Of a stretch of 64,000 nucleotides of DNA, positions 7,772 through 16,338 are shown piece by piece. The notes beneath the pieces were generated by a model that saw nothing but the letters and a program-made list of their open reading frames with translations, had not been told where the DNA came from and did not search any database. The translations under genes and the position numbers were made by a program. The stretch's first letter is position 1; each line of letters starts with the position of its first letter. This DNA is from Erwinia sp050410775. GTDB taxonomy: Bacteria > Pseudomonadota > Gammaproteobacteria > Enterobacterales > Enterobacteriaceae. The stretch lies in the NCBI RefSeq assembly GCF_050410775.1, contig NZ_CP191229.1. One strand, written 5' to 3'.

Positions 7772-7795
7772 GACGGACAAGCCGGGGCCTTTTGC
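7772..7795. other. Intercistronic hairpin in the PTS operon
   Basis: A GGCCCCG/CGGGGCC stem lies between the aldolase stop and the small-protein gene. A TTTT run follows only on the plus strand, so on the transcribed minus strand it is more likely an RNA-stability or processing hairpin than a terminator. Confidence 0.5.
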
Positions 7796-7827
7796 AGTTA
7801 AGCAAATAAAATTCAGTTGCGGCGGAT

Positions 7828-8670
7828 TTATTTAAATAATGCGATTTTTTCCATCAATACATTGGTGACAGCCTGGTTAGCAGGAATAAGAAATTTGCGC
7901 ACGCTGTCGTTAACTTTGCCTTTTTCAAAGGTCGCTTTACATTGCCCAACCCACTGCACATTCATTTCGGTGCCGACATTGACCTTATCAATGCCTTCGG
8001 TCACCACTTTACGCATGTCCTCGTCGCTGACGCCGGTACCGCCATGCAGCACCAGCGGCTTACGGGTAACTTCACTGATGGCCGCCAGACGCTGGTGCTG
8101 GATCTGGGTTTTACCGGTGTACATGCCGTGCACGGTGCCAATAGAGACGGCCAGCATATCCACATCGGTGGCAGACGAATAACGCATGGCATCTTCAACG
8201 GTGGTGAACTCAATCGCGTTCATATCGACGGATTTACCATCTTCGGTGCCGCCGATAGCGCCCAGTTCTCCCTCTACGGTAATGTTTCGTGGCCGCGCCA
8301 GCGCAACCACCTTTTTAGTGTTTTCGATATTCTCTTCAATCGGCAAATGCGAGCCGTCGTACATCACCGAGCTGAATCCCGCATCCATCGCGGTGGTGAT
8401 GTCTTCAATACTGGAACAGTGATCAAGATGCAAACAGGCAGGTACATCGTGGCTTGCCGACAGCGAGCGGATAGAGTCCACCAGCAGCTTATGGCCCAGA
8501 TATTCAGCCGTACCGGTAGAAATCTGAATCATCAGCGGGCTGCCCGTATTTTGCGCCGCTTTAAAAAACGCCGGCAGCATTTCCAGACAATGCAGGTTGA
8601 AGGAGCCAACCGCTTTAAAATTACGTTGTTTGGCGACAGTCAGAAGATCGGTAAAGTTATACAGGCTCAT
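7828..8670 (-). CDS. Class II ketose-bisphosphate aldolase (tagatose/fructose-bisphosphate type)
   Basis: A 280-residue zinc aldolase of the GatY/KbaY/FbaA class II family, cleaving a ketose 1,6-bisphosphate to dihydroxyacetone phosphate and glyceraldehyde 3-phosphate. Zinc and catalytic motifs are visible: CLHLDHC (Asp/His, about 80), GTVHGMYTGK (His) and LVLHGGTGVSD (His). The start at 8670 is preferred (MSLYNFTDLL) with GAGGAGAAGG upstream; a longer in-frame extension to 8796 lies inside the IIC gene. It overlaps the IIC stop by 14 bases. With the PFK-like kinase and PTS in the same operon it should perform the last step of a hexulose pathway. Substrate stereochemistry cannot be read from sequence. 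Confidence 0.88.
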   Translation of the reverse strand: MSLYNFTDLLTVAKQRNFKAVGSFNLHCLEMLPAFFKAAQNTGSPLMIQISTGTAEYLGHKLLVDSIRSLSASHDVPACLHLDHCSSIEDITTAMDAGFSSVMYDGSHLPIEENIENTKKVVALARPRNITVEGELGAIGGTEDGKSVDMNAIEFTTVEDAMRYSSATDVDMLAVSIGTVHGMYTGKTQIQHQRLAAISEVTRKPLVLHGGTGVSDEDMRKVVTEGIDKVNVGTEMNVQWVGQCKATFEKGKVNDSVRKFLIPANQAVTNVLMEKIALFK

Positions 8671-10024
8671 GGGCCTTCTCCTCATGGTGCTTAGTTGATT
8701 TGCCGTTGACGAACCAGGCAAGTAAGGTGACGAATAGAATGAATACGCCGACAAAAAGCCAGTTATTCTGGAACGCGTGTCCCAGCAGCAGACCACTGCT
8801 GATCACATCGGAGTCGCTAAAGGTCACGCCGGTGAAACCGTAGCTTTCCAGCATCGGCACCAGGATTGCAGGCAGGAACGTGATAAACAGGCCATGTACG
8901 ACGCCGCCGATAATCGCGCCACGGCGACCACCCATCGCGTTACCGAACACCCCTGCCGTGCCGCCGGCAAAGAAGTTGGTCAGCAGACCCGGCAGGATCA
9001 TCGCCAGCCCGAACATAGGGAACACGACCATGCCGATAAGGGAGCCTGCGGTGGTAGCCAGGAAGCCAACGATGACCGCGTTAGGCGCATAGGGGAATAG
9101 CACCGGGCAGTCGAGCGCGGGTTTGGCATCGGGGACAATGCGCATGGCGATGCCGCGGAAAGCCGGCACCAGTTCATTCAGCAGCAGGCGTACGCCGCTA
9201 TAGAGCACAAAGACGCCGGCGACAAACTGAATGGCCTGCATAAACGCGTACATCAGGTAGTTGGTACCGCCGGAAAACTGCGCGATATAGGCGGGGCCCG
9301 CCGCCAGCGCAGGGATCAGGTACATCGGCACCATTACGACCGCCATCGAGAAATAAGTGTCCTGTAGGAACTTGAAGTTGTCCGGCAGCTGCAGATCTTC
9401 CGTAGAGCGGGAACCTTTGCCTACGACTTTGGCGACGGCGGCCTGCACCAGGTAACCGAGCGTACAGAAATGCCCGAGAGCGACATCGTCTGAGCCGGTG
9501 ATGCGACGCACAACCGGCTGCGCCAGCGCGGGCATGACGACCGCCATTATTCCGCCGAAGATACCGCCGGTCAGAATCAGCGGCAGTCCGGTCAGGCCGG
9601 TTTTGTAGCCGATCACCGCGCCGATGGTGGCCATCCAGAGCAGCGCCTGCCCGGTCAGGAAGATGTATTTAAAGGGCGTAATGCGGGCAATCAGAATATT
9701 AACGGCAAAGATGACCATTAACGTCAGCGCCACTTCCGAACCGAGCTCACGGTTAGCCAGACCGGCAATAGCCGCCACATCGGTGATGTAGCCCTGCATG
9801 CCGAAACCGTGCGTGAAAATATCGTTCAGGAAGGTCAGCGTGGCGACAATGATATTGATCCCCGCCATCATAATCAGAAAGCCCAGCAGCGTTTTAAAGG
9901 TGCCTTCCACCACTTTGCCCACGGATTTTTTTTGTAAGATCAGCCCCAGCATGGCAATACAGGCGATAAGAATAGAGGCCTGTCCCAACAGATCTTTTAC
10001 AATAAAGTTGATGATATCAGTCAT
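8657..10024 (-). CDS. PTS IIC component, ascorbate (UlaA/SgaT) family
   Basis: A 455-residue polytopic inner-membrane permease of the UlaA (SgaT) family, about 10-12 hydrophobic segments. It starts MTDIINFIVKDLLGQ. Family-typical Gly-rich and Pro-rich loops are visible (TGGIFGGIMAVVMPALAQP, NFFAGGTAGVFGNAMGGRRGA). It should form the sugar channel with the adjacent IIB and IIA. Although the family is named for L-ascorbate, the operon has a PFK-like kinase and a bisphosphate aldolase instead of the ulaDEF enzymes, so the substrate is probably a different sugar. It overlaps IIB by eight bases. Confidence 0.9.
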   Translation of the reverse strand: MTDIINFIVKDLLGQASILIACIAMLGLILQKKSVGKVVEGTFKTLLGFLIMMAGINIIVATLTFLNDIFTHGFGMQGYITDVAAIAGLANRELGSEVALTLMVIFAVNILIARITPFKYIFLTGQALLWMATIGAVIGYKTGLTGLPLILTGGIFGGIMAVVMPALAQPVVRRITGSDDVALGHFCTLGYLVQAAVAKVVGKGSRSTEDLQLPDNFKFLQDTYFSMAVVMVPMYLIPALAAGPAYIAQFSGGTNYLMYAFMQAIQFVAGVFVLYSGVRLLLNELVPAFRGIAMRIVPDAKPALDCPVLFPYAPNAVIVGFLATTAGSLIGMVVFPMFGLAMILPGLLTNFFAGGTAGVFGNAMGGRRGAIIGGVVHGLFITFLPAILVPMLESYGFTGVTFSDSDVISSGLLLGHAFQNNWLFVGVFILFVTLLAWFVNGKSTKHHEEKAHEPV

Positions 10025-10331
10025 GCTCCGCCACCTTCAGATTGTGCGTTTTCATATAAGCCAGAATTTTTTCTTCAATTTCCGCCTTATCGGTAAGCCT
10101 GTTCAGGACAATTACGCGGCTGGCTTCTTCGGGCGTCGCATCGGCCGTGAGAATATCGGCAAAGGCTTTTTGCGTGAGGATCATGTCGGATTTAAAAGCG
10201 TTGGCTTCAGAGACCGTGGTGTGATCCAGCTTCGCCGGGATTTGTAATTTTTTAAATACGGCCTGCGCGCTCATTTCAATTGCAAAGCTTGAACCTAAAC
10301 CGCAGCCACATACACAGAGAACGTTAAGCAT
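10017..10331 (-). CDS. PTS IIB component, ascorbate/lactose-like
   Basis: A 104-residue IIB protein. The phospho-Cys loop is VCGCGLGSS with the active Cys at residue 8 by alignment with UlaB; a second Cys at residue 10 in the loop is unusual for UlaB, which has Asn there. It relays phosphate from the operon IIA to the sugar carried by IIC. Eleven bases follow the PFK-like gene, and the IIC gene overlaps its end. Confidence 0.9.
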   Translation of the reverse strand: MLNVLCVCGCGLGSSFAIEMSAQAVFKKLQIPAKLDHTTVSEANAFKSDMILTQKAFADILTADATPEEASRVIVLNRLTDKAEIEEKILAYMKTHNLKVAEHD

Positions 10332-10342
10332 AAAGAGTATCC

Positions 10343-11323
10343 TTAAATAATATTGATTTGTTTAGCCAGTTTATAATGATGCCCTTCGGCGTCGACCAGC
10401 CGCTTTTGCATACTCACTAAATCTATTGGAATGGGTTTATTACCCGCATTAATGATGATGGCTTTATTTTTCATCCCGGCGTTGATACAGCGCACCACTT
10501 CGCTCGCCATAATTGTGCCCTGATATATCTCCTCACAGGTTGGGTCGCCATTTCGCAATCCGTATCCCATAAGGGTTTTACGAATGCGTACGCCAATGCG
10601 CGGTTCAAGCTGTTTTATTAACGTGTCGATCGCCCCCTGAAAGCCAGGGGAATACTCTTTGGTATAGCCTTCTGAACACAAAATAATGACGCTGTTCTGC
10701 CCAGCCAGGCGCTCTTTAATACGCTCAGCCAGCGCGGGGACCGGGATCTGGCACTCCGGGATCAGCGCGAAATCCGCGTTGCTCTTGATGGCCGCCTGCA
10801 GGGTTAACTCGCCGCAGTAACCGCCTAAAAGCTCCATCATAAACACCCTGCCCGGCAGCGCCCGCCCGGTATTACGCAGTTTTCTGACTTCGGTAATTAC
10901 CTGTTCACAGGCGGTAGAAAAACCAATGGAGTAATAGCTGCCAAATACGTCATTATCGATGGTCATTCCGACACCGAAGCAATTAACGCCGTATTCACTC
11001 AGGTTATGCAGGAATTGCAGGGAACCATCGCCACCCGCCATGACCAGCACATCAATATGCAGCCCTTTTAATTTCTTTGCGATATGTTCATATTCGCTAC
11101 TCATCAGCTTTCGCTCGGTCCTGCCCGAAGCCATAACAGGAATCGCGGAAATTGAATAATCCACCAGATCGCGGGCGCTTATTTCCTGATGATGGTTTTC
11201 CAGTAACCCGGCAATCCCGCCATTGAATAAAGTCATTTCCGCGCCGGCCTGCTTTGCCAGCTGAAAAATAAAATTATTGATGCCGGAAACGTCGCCTCCG
11301 CTGATTACCATGCCGATTTTCAT
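10343..11323 (-). CDS. 6-phosphofructokinase family sugar-phosphate kinase
   Basis: A 326-residue ATP-PFK family protein (PfkA fold). It has VISGGDVSGINNFI for the N-terminal loop, AGGDGSLQF with Gly after Asp as in ATP-dependent rather than PPi-dependent enzymes, the catalytic MTIDNDVFGS, and MELLGGYCGELT for the sugar-phosphate site. It diverges strongly from housekeeping PfkA. As first gene of the PTS operon it probably phosphorylates the imported ketose 6-phosphate (fructose-, tagatose- or sorbose-type) to the bisphosphate used by the downstream aldolase. It is preceded by a ~77-base leader and a CRP-type promoter. Confidence 0.88.
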   Translation of the reverse strand: MKIGMVISGGDVSGINNFIFQLAKQAGAEMTLFNGGIAGLLENHHQEISARDLVDYSISAIPVMASGRTERKLMSSEYEHIAKKLKGLHIDVLVMAGGDGSLQFLHNLSEYGVNCFGVGMTIDNDVFGSYYSIGFSTACEQVITEVRKLRNTGRALPGRVFMMELLGGYCGELTLQAAIKSNADFALIPECQIPVPALAERIKERLAGQNSVIILCSEGYTKEYSPGFQGAIDTLIKQLEPRIGVRIRKTLMGYGLRNGDPTCEEIYQGTIMASEVVRCINAGMKNKAIIINAGNKPIPIDLVSMQKRLVDAEGHHYKLAKQINII

Positions 11324-11406
11324 TGTTACCTCCTGAGTAAGGGCGCAGGAGAATATTTACCGAATACAAGACCTGAATTTGCAACGGATATCACATTAAA
11401 GGGAAT

Positions 11407-11412
11407 ATTATC
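11407..11412 (-). promoter_or_regulatory. Predicted minus-10 of the PTS operon promoter
   Basis: GATAAT on the minus strand (11412 to 11407). A transcription start near 11400 would put the CRP site centre at about minus 61.5, the class I CRP geometry. No good minus-35 hexamer is present, as expected for a CRP-dependent promoter. Confidence 0.55.
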
Positions 11413-11453
11413 GGGACGGGAAACGTTGACAGGGCGTTGCACGGGCTTATTTT

Positions 11454-11469
11454 TGTGAGCGTAATCACA
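11454..11469 (-). promoter_or_regulatory. CRP-cAMP binding site of the PTS operon
   Basis: TGTGAGCGTAATCACA is a perfect TGTGA-N6-TCACA palindrome, 130 bases upstream of the PFK-like start. It predicts catabolite repression of the sugar operon. Confidence 0.85.
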
Positions 11470-11806
11470 GATAAGTAGCGTGATGGGTTTAACAGTAATA
11501 AAAATTTCAACAGTAAAATCATTAAGTTAAATTTTACGTTATCGGCAGGGCGGCAGATGGCTGGAGAAGGGGAAACATCAGGAAATTTTGGATGCAATTT
11601 TGTGAAGCCTGACGCATTTTCTGGCTTAAAAAGAAGATGGGCTGTCGCGGTTAAAACCGTAAGCCGTCAACCGCAGACAGGAATACCCTTACGGCACGTT
11701 CCTTCAGGCAGCGATGGGCTAATTCTGATAGCGTCAATAACGTGGGCAAAATGGCTAATAACCGGAGAGTGTTGGAAAGAAAAGAATGAGACAGGATGGT
11801 CAGCAG

Positions 11807-11840
11807 GCATGGAAGATCGGTTGCATTCGATCTTCCGTGC
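11807..11840 (-). terminator. Hairpin downstream of zwf
   Basis: A 13-bp stem with one G-U pair (11807-11819 with 11828-11840) and an eight-base loop, 45 bases beyond the zwf stop. It lacks a T-tract on the minus strand, so it may be a processed 3' end rather than a classic intrinsic terminator. Confidence 0.5.
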
Positions 11841-11884
11841 CTTAATCAGCCCCATTACTTCTCAGCAACGGAGCGGGCTATCAA

Positions 11885-13360
11885 CTACTCAAATTCGTTC
11901 CAGGAGCGGCCATCACGGGTAATCATAGCCACGGACGCTACCGGGCCCCATGTGCCCGCCTGGTAAGGCTTAGGCGCTTCTTTATCTGACGCCCAGGCCT
12001 CCATGATGGAGTCAACCCACTTCCAGGCTTCCTCAACCTCATCACGGCGCACAAACAGCGCCTGAATGCCGCGCATGGTTTCCAGCAGCAGACGCTCGTA
12101 GGCATCCGCCAGGTGGGACTGGTTGAAGGTCTCCGAGAAGCTCAGGTCCAGCTTGGTGGTCTGGAGGTTATGCTTGTGATCCAGCCCCGGCACTTTATTC
12201 AGAATCTGAATATCGACACCCTCATCCGGCTGCAGGCGGATGGTCAGCTTGTTCTGCGGCAGCTCCTGCCAGGAGTCCTTAAACAGGTTCAACGCCGGGT
12301 TTTTGAAGTAGACAACTACTTCTGAACACTTGGAAGGCAGACGTTTACCGGTACGCAGGTAGAACGGCACGCCCGCCCAGCGCCAGTCGTCGATGTCCAC
12401 GCGAATAGATACGAAAGTTTCCGTGCTGCTCGCTTTATTCGCGTCCTCTTCTTCCAGATAGCCCGGAACCTTTTTCCCCTGGACGAAGCCTGCGGTGTAC
12501 TGACCGCGAACGGTTTTATCGCGCACGTTGGTGTGATCGATACGGCGTAGCGAACGCAACACCTTCACTTTTTCATCACGGATGCGGTCGGCGGAGAGAT
12601 CGGCTGGCGGCGACATGGCGATCATGGTCAGGATCTGCAGAAGGTGATTCTGAATCATATCCCTCATCTGTCCCGCTTTGTCGAAGTAGCCCCAGCGACC
12701 TTCGATACCGACTTCTTCCGCCACGGTAATCTGCACGTGATCGATAGTCCGGTTATCCCAGTTGGAGGCAAACAGCGAGTTGGCGAAGCGCAGCGCCAGC
12801 AGGTTAAGCACCGTCTCTTTGCCCAGATAGTGGTCAATACGGAACACCTGGTTCTCTTCGAAGTACTCCCCTACCTGGTCGTTAATTTCACGCGAGGTTT
12901 CCAGCGAGGTGCCGAGCGGCTTCTCCATCACCACGCGCGCCGGCTGTGCGTTGAGTTTCGCCTGGCCCAGCCCCTTACAGATGGCGCCGAATGTGCCCGG
13001 CGGCATCGCAAAATAGTTGATGGTTACGCGCTTTTTCTGATCGAGCATTTTGCCAAGTCTGGTGAAATGCGCGGAATCGTTCACGTCCAGGTTACAGAAA
13101 TCAAGCCGGCTACTCAGTTTGTCCCACAGCGCCTCGTCGATTTTCTCCTTCATAAAGGTTTCCAGCGCTTCGCGCACAACCTTGGTGTAAGCGGCCTTAT
13201 CCCATTCTGCGCGGCCCACGCCAATAATGCGGGATTCTTCATGAATCTGGCCGGCTTTTTCTAACTGATACAGGGAAGGCAACAGTTTCCGGCGTGCCAG
13301 ATCGCCTTTGGCACCGAAAATCACCAGATCGCATGCCTGGGCTGTTTGTGTAACCGCCAT
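11885..13360 (-). CDS. zwf: Glucose-6-phosphate 1-dehydrogenase
   Basis: A 491-residue enzyme, the same length as E. coli Zwf. It oxidises glucose 6-phosphate to 6-phosphogluconolactone with NADP, opening the oxidative pentose phosphate and Entner-Doudoroff routes. The nucleotide-binding FGAKGDLARRKL is near the N-terminus, the substrate motif RIDHYLGKE at about 180, and TGKRLPSK further on. Divergent from hexR across a 384-base regulatory gap. In E. coli zwf is followed by edd-eda; here the PTS operon intervenes and edd is absent. Confidence 0.97.
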   Translation of the reverse strand: MAVTQTAQACDLVIFGAKGDLARRKLLPSLYQLEKAGQIHEESRIIGVGRAEWDKAAYTKVVREALETFMKEKIDEALWDKLSSRLDFCNLDVNDSAHFTRLGKMLDQKKRVTINYFAMPPGTFGAICKGLGQAKLNAQPARVVMEKPLGTSLETSREINDQVGEYFEENQVFRIDHYLGKETVLNLLALRFANSLFASNWDNRTIDHVQITVAEEVGIEGRWGYFDKAGQMRDMIQNHLLQILTMIAMSPPADLSADRIRDEKVKVLRSLRRIDHTNVRDKTVRGQYTAGFVQGKKVPGYLEEEDANKASSTETFVSIRVDIDDWRWAGVPFYLRTGKRLPSKCSEVVVYFKNPALNLFKDSWQELPQNKLTIRLQPDEGVDIQILNKVPGLDHKHNLQTTKLDLSFSETFNQSHLADAYERLLLETMRGIQALFVRRDEVEEAWKWVDSIMEAWASDKEAPKPYQAGTWGPVASVAMITRDGRSWNEFE

Positions 13361-13744
13361 TATATTCTCCTCGTTGCAGGATGAGCCTGACCTGCTGAAT
13401 CCGTCTGCTCAGGCTCTTATTGTAATTTTCTTTCGACACAATGTACTGATTTGCCGGGGCCACGTAAACCGGACCGCCTTGCTGAAGCACGCAGTGGTAC
13501 GGCCCCGCCTGTTTCAACGCCATTCTCCGCCTGACGAACAGGCAGTTTATGCGTAATTTTTCGTCTTTTTTGTTACTGTATTTACAACTCTGAAAGTCAG
13601 ACACAGATCAAAGTCTGGTAAAAAAAGGCGATAAACCGCGCCACGCCTCTGCCGCCGGCCCGTCGGGGCCCTGTATATTCTCAACAAATCGACATTGGTT
13701 GCACCTTTGGTTGAAATCGTCAGAATGTATGAGTGGACGCCGAT
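13361..13744. promoter_or_regulatory. Divergent zwf/hexR regulatory region
   Basis: A 384-base gap between divergent zwf and hexR, without a supported gene. It has a short inverted repeat near zwf (GAGCCTGA ... TCAGGCTC, about 13384-13417) and a TTGT...ACAA imperfect palindrome at 13570-13587 that could be a HexR operator. No convincing sigma-70 hexamer pair could be fixed by eye. Confidence 0.5.
13570..13587. promoter_or_regulatory. Candidate HexR operator
   Basis: TTGTTACTGTATTTACAA is an imperfect dyad (TTGT...ACAA with matched inner A/T positions) that loosely fits the TGTA-rich HexR motif. HexR is known to bind the zwf-hexR interval in enterobacteria. The match is weak. Confidence 0.35.
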
Positions 13745-14620
13745 ATGAATATGCTGGAAAAAATCCAGAGCAGTCTGGAACACCTTAGCAAATCCGAGCG
13801 CAAAGTGGCGGAGGTAATTCTCCTCTCTCCCGGTTCGGCTATCCATGCCAGCATCGCCCTGCTTGCCCGTGAAGCGGGCGTGAGCGAACCGACCGTAAAC
13901 CGTTTCTGCCATCGCCTGCAGACCAAAGGGTTTCCGGACTTTAAGCTACAGCTGGCGCAGAGTCTCGCCAACGGGACGCCCTACGTCAGCCGTCATGTTG
14001 ATGAAAATGACAGCGTCGAGGCCTACTCGGCGAAAATTTTTGAATCCACAATGGCGGCGCTCGACCAGGTGAAAAACGGCCTCGACGCCAGCGCCATTAA
14101 CCGTGCCGTCGACCTGCTGACCCAGTCGAAAAAAATCGCTTTCTTTGGTCTGGGGGCGTCGGCGGCCGTGGCGCACGATGCGATGAATAAATTTTTTCGC
14201 TTCAATGTGCCGGTTATCTATTCCGATGATATTGTGATGCAGCGTATGAGTTGCATCAACGGTGCGGAAGGTGACGTTGTGGTGCTGATTTCCCATACTG
14301 GCCGCACCAAATATATGGTCGAACTGGCCCAGCTGGCGCGTGAAAATGATGCCGCCGTGCTGGCGATTACCTCGCCAGGTTCCCCGCTGGCCCAGGAGGC
14401 CACGCTGGCACTGACGCTGAATATACCGGAAGACACCGACATTTATATGCCGATGGCCTCAAGGCTGGCGCAGCTGACCTTAATCGACGTGCTGGCAACC
14501 GGGTTTACCCTGCGCCGCGGCGCAAAATTCCGCGATAACCTGAAGAGGGTGAAGTCTGCGCTGAAAGAGTCCCGGCTCGATAAAGAAGCGCCTAATCCCC
14601 TGCTCGTCCGTACCCGATGA
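13745..14620 (+). CDS. hexR: HexR, RpiR-family transcriptional regulator of central carbon metabolism
   Basis: A 291-residue repressor whose ligand in relatives is KDPG. The N-terminal RpiR helix-turn-helix (about 1-77) includes SEPTVNRFCHRL; the C-terminal SIS sugar-phosphate domain (about 120-260) includes FFGLGASAAVAHDA and VLISHTGRTKYM. An ATG at 13745 matches the E. coli N-terminus MNMLEKIQS; a GTG at 13733 is an alternative. Divergent from zwf and upstream of pykA, both probable targets. With edd missing nearby, how its KDPG signal arises is an open point. Confidence 0.94.
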   Translation: MNMLEKIQSSLEHLSKSERKVAEVILLSPGSAIHASIALLAREAGVSEPTVNRFCHRLQTKGFPDFKLQLAQSLANGTPYVSRHVDENDSVEAYSAKIFESTMAALDQVKNGLDASAINRAVDLLTQSKKIAFFGLGASAAVAHDAMNKFFRFNVPVIYSDDIVMQRMSCINGAEGDVVVLISHTGRTKYMVELAQLARENDAAVLAITSPGSPLAQEATLALTLNIPEDTDIYMPMASRLAQLTLIDVLATGFTLRRGAKFRDNLKRVKSALKESRLDKEAPNPLLVRTR

Positions 14621-14726
14621 ATGACAAGCGTAAAGGGTCAGCACCATTGGCCCCTGTCTTATAAAACAGCATGAATTTTTCAGGGATTGCGCCTGCAATG
14701 CCCTTTCAAAGTCAACGGAGTCATAC

Positions 14727-16169
14727 ATGTCAAGACGTCTCAGAAGAACCAAAATCGTCACCACCCTGGGTCCAGCGACCGATCGTGATAATAACCTCGA
14801 AAAAATCATCGCCGCCGGAGCCAATGTAGTTCGTCTGAACTTCTCTCATGGCACGGCAGAAGATCATATGCTGCGTGCAAACAAAGTCCGCGAAATTGCG
14901 GCGAAGCTGGGACGACACGTCGCTATCCTGGGCGATCTTCAGGGGCCTAAAATTCGCGTTTCCACCTTCAAAGAAGGGAAAGTGTTTCTGAGCATTGGCG
15001 AGCGCTTTCTGCTGGATGCAAGCCTTGGCAAAGGCGAAGGCGATAGAGAGAAAGTCGGCATTGACTATAAAGGCCTGCCGGCTGACGTGGTGCCAGGCGA
15101 TATTCTGCTGCTGGATGATGGTCGCGTACAGCTGAAGGTGCTGGAAGTCCAGGGGATGAAAGTCTTTACGGAAGTCACGGTTGGCGGCCCGCTGTCGAAC
15201 AATAAAGGGATCAACAAGCTCGGCGGTGGCCTTTCCGCTGAGGCGCTGACCGAGAAAGATAAAGCGGATATTCTGACCGCCGCCAAAATCAGCTGTGACT
15301 ATCTGGCCGTTTCCTTCCCGCGCTGTGGTGAGGATCTCAATTACGCACGACGCCTGGCCCGCGACGCGGGTTGTGATGCGAAAATCGTCGCAAAAGTCGA
15401 GCGGGCTGAAGCGGTGGCCACTCAGGAAGCGATGGACGATATTATCCTCGCCTCTGACGTGGTGATGGTGGCCAGGGGCGATCTGGGCGTGGAGATTGGC
15501 GATCCTGAGCTGGTCGGTATTCAGAAAGCGCTGATCCGCCGTGCGCGCCAGCTTAACCGCTCGGTGATCACCGCGACCCAGATGATGGAGTCGATGATCA
15601 CCAACCCAATGCCGACGCGCGCGGAAGTGATGGACGTAGCCAACGCCGTGCTGGACGGCACCGATGCCGTAATGCTTTCCGCAGAGACGGCAGCGGGCCA
15701 GTATCCGGCCGAAACCGTCACGGCGATGGCGAAGGTCTGTCTCGGCGCGGAAAAAATCCCGAGCATCAACGTTTCCAAACACCGCCTGGAAGTGCAGTTC
15801 GATAATATCGAAGAAGCCATTGCGATGTCCGCCATGTACGCCGCCAACCATTTGCAGGGCGTCACGGCGATCATCACCATGACCGAATCTGGCCGTACTG
15901 CCCTGATGACCTCACGCATTACTTCCGGCCTGCCGATTTTTGCCATGTCCCGCCATGAACGCACGCTGAACCTGACCGCGCTCTATCGCGGCGTGACGCC
16001 GGTCTTTTTCGACAGCAATAGCGACGGCGTGGCCGCTGCCCATGATGCGATTAACCTTCTGCGCGACAAAGGCTTCCTGATGTCCGGCGATCTGGTCATT
16101 GTCACTCAGGGCGACGTGATGAGCACCACCGGTACCACCAATACCAGCCGCGTGCTGCGCGTCGAGTAA
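14727..16169 (+). CDS. pykA: Pyruvate kinase II
   Basis: A 480-residue enzyme, the same length as E. coli PykA, converting phosphoenolpyruvate and ADP to pyruvate and ATP. Conserved segments: TKIVTTLGPATDRDNNLEK at the N-terminus, the LGDLQGPKIRVSTF substrate loop, KVERAEAV around the catalytic Lys/Glu, and the MVARGDLGVEI signature. ACGGAG lies upstream of the ATG. In E. coli lpxM follows; here a siderophore cluster is inserted between them. Confidence 0.97.
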   Translation: MSRRLRRTKIVTTLGPATDRDNNLEKIIAAGANVVRLNFSHGTAEDHMLRANKVREIAAKLGRHVAILGDLQGPKIRVSTFKEGKVFLSIGERFLLDASLGKGEGDREKVGIDYKGLPADVVPGDILLLDDGRVQLKVLEVQGMKVFTEVTVGGPLSNNKGINKLGGGLSAEALTEKDKADILTAAKISCDYLAVSFPRCGEDLNYARRLARDAGCDAKIVAKVERAEAVATQEAMDDIILASDVVMVARGDLGVEIGDPELVGIQKALIRRARQLNRSVITATQMMESMITNPMPTRAEVMDVANAVLDGTDAVMLSAETAAGQYPAETVTAMAKVCLGAEKIPSINVSKHRLEVQFDNIEEAIAMSAMYAANHLQGVTAIITMTESGRTALMTSRITSGLPIFAMSRHERTLNLTALYRGVTPVFFDSNSDGVAAAHDAINLLRDKGFLMSGDLVIVTQGDVMSTTGTTNTSRVLRVE

Positions 16170-16176
16170 TGCCCCG

Positions 16177-16200
16177 TTATTGGGCCGCAAGGCCCAATAA
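16177..16200 (+). terminator. pykA terminator
   Basis: A perfect 10-bp stem (TTATTGGGCC with GGCCCAATAA) closed by a GCAA tetraloop, eight bases after the pykA stop, followed by TGTTCCCTT. Confidence 0.75.
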
Positions 16201-16310
16201 TGTTCCCTTCCCCTTATTGCCTGCCTGAGCGTTCATCGCTTCAATTTTGTGATCCCCATCACATAAATAACATTAACAATACTTATCACAACCCTGTCAC
16301 ACTAATCCTA

Positions 16311-16338
16311 TTGAATGATAATGATTACTATTTATAAT
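16311..16338 (+). promoter_or_regulatory. Predicted sigma-70 promoter of the dfoJAC operon
   Basis: TTGAAT (16311-16316), 16-base spacer, TATAAT (16333-16338). The spacer is the Fur box. The start near 16345 gives a leader of about 215 bases before dfoJ, in which I see no gene and no riboswitch that I recognise. Confidence 0.7.
16316..16330 (+). promoter_or_regulatory. Fur box in the dfo promoter
   Basis: TGATAATGATTACTA matches the 7-1-7 Fur motif TGATAAT-N-ATTATCA at 12 of 14 positions. It occupies the spacer between the predicted minus-35 and minus-10, so Fe-Fur binding would block RNA polymerase directly. Confidence 0.85.

Larger units (their letters stand above)
11324..11884. other. Intergenic region between the PTS operon promoter and the zwf 3' end
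   Basis: 561 bases. The left part (11324-11470) is the AT-rich promoter region of the PTS operon with a CRP site. The right end has the zwf hairpin (11807-11840). Between about 11475 and 11800 I see no supported gene; a frame at 11557-11922 has no recognisable protein and runs into the zwf 3' end, so I do not accept it. Confidence 0.6.

Noticed and set aside
11557..11922. 121-codon open frame between the PTS promoter and zwf
   Set aside because: No recognisable protein, poor start context, and it runs into the zwf 3' end.
5613..13300. Possible remnant of edd between eda and zwf
   Set aside because: I looked for dehydratase-like segments among the translated frames in the gaps and saw none; the space is filled by the PTS operon.
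14730..15851. 373-codon open frame on the minus strand opposite pykA
   Set aside because: Shadow of pykA; no recognisable domain.
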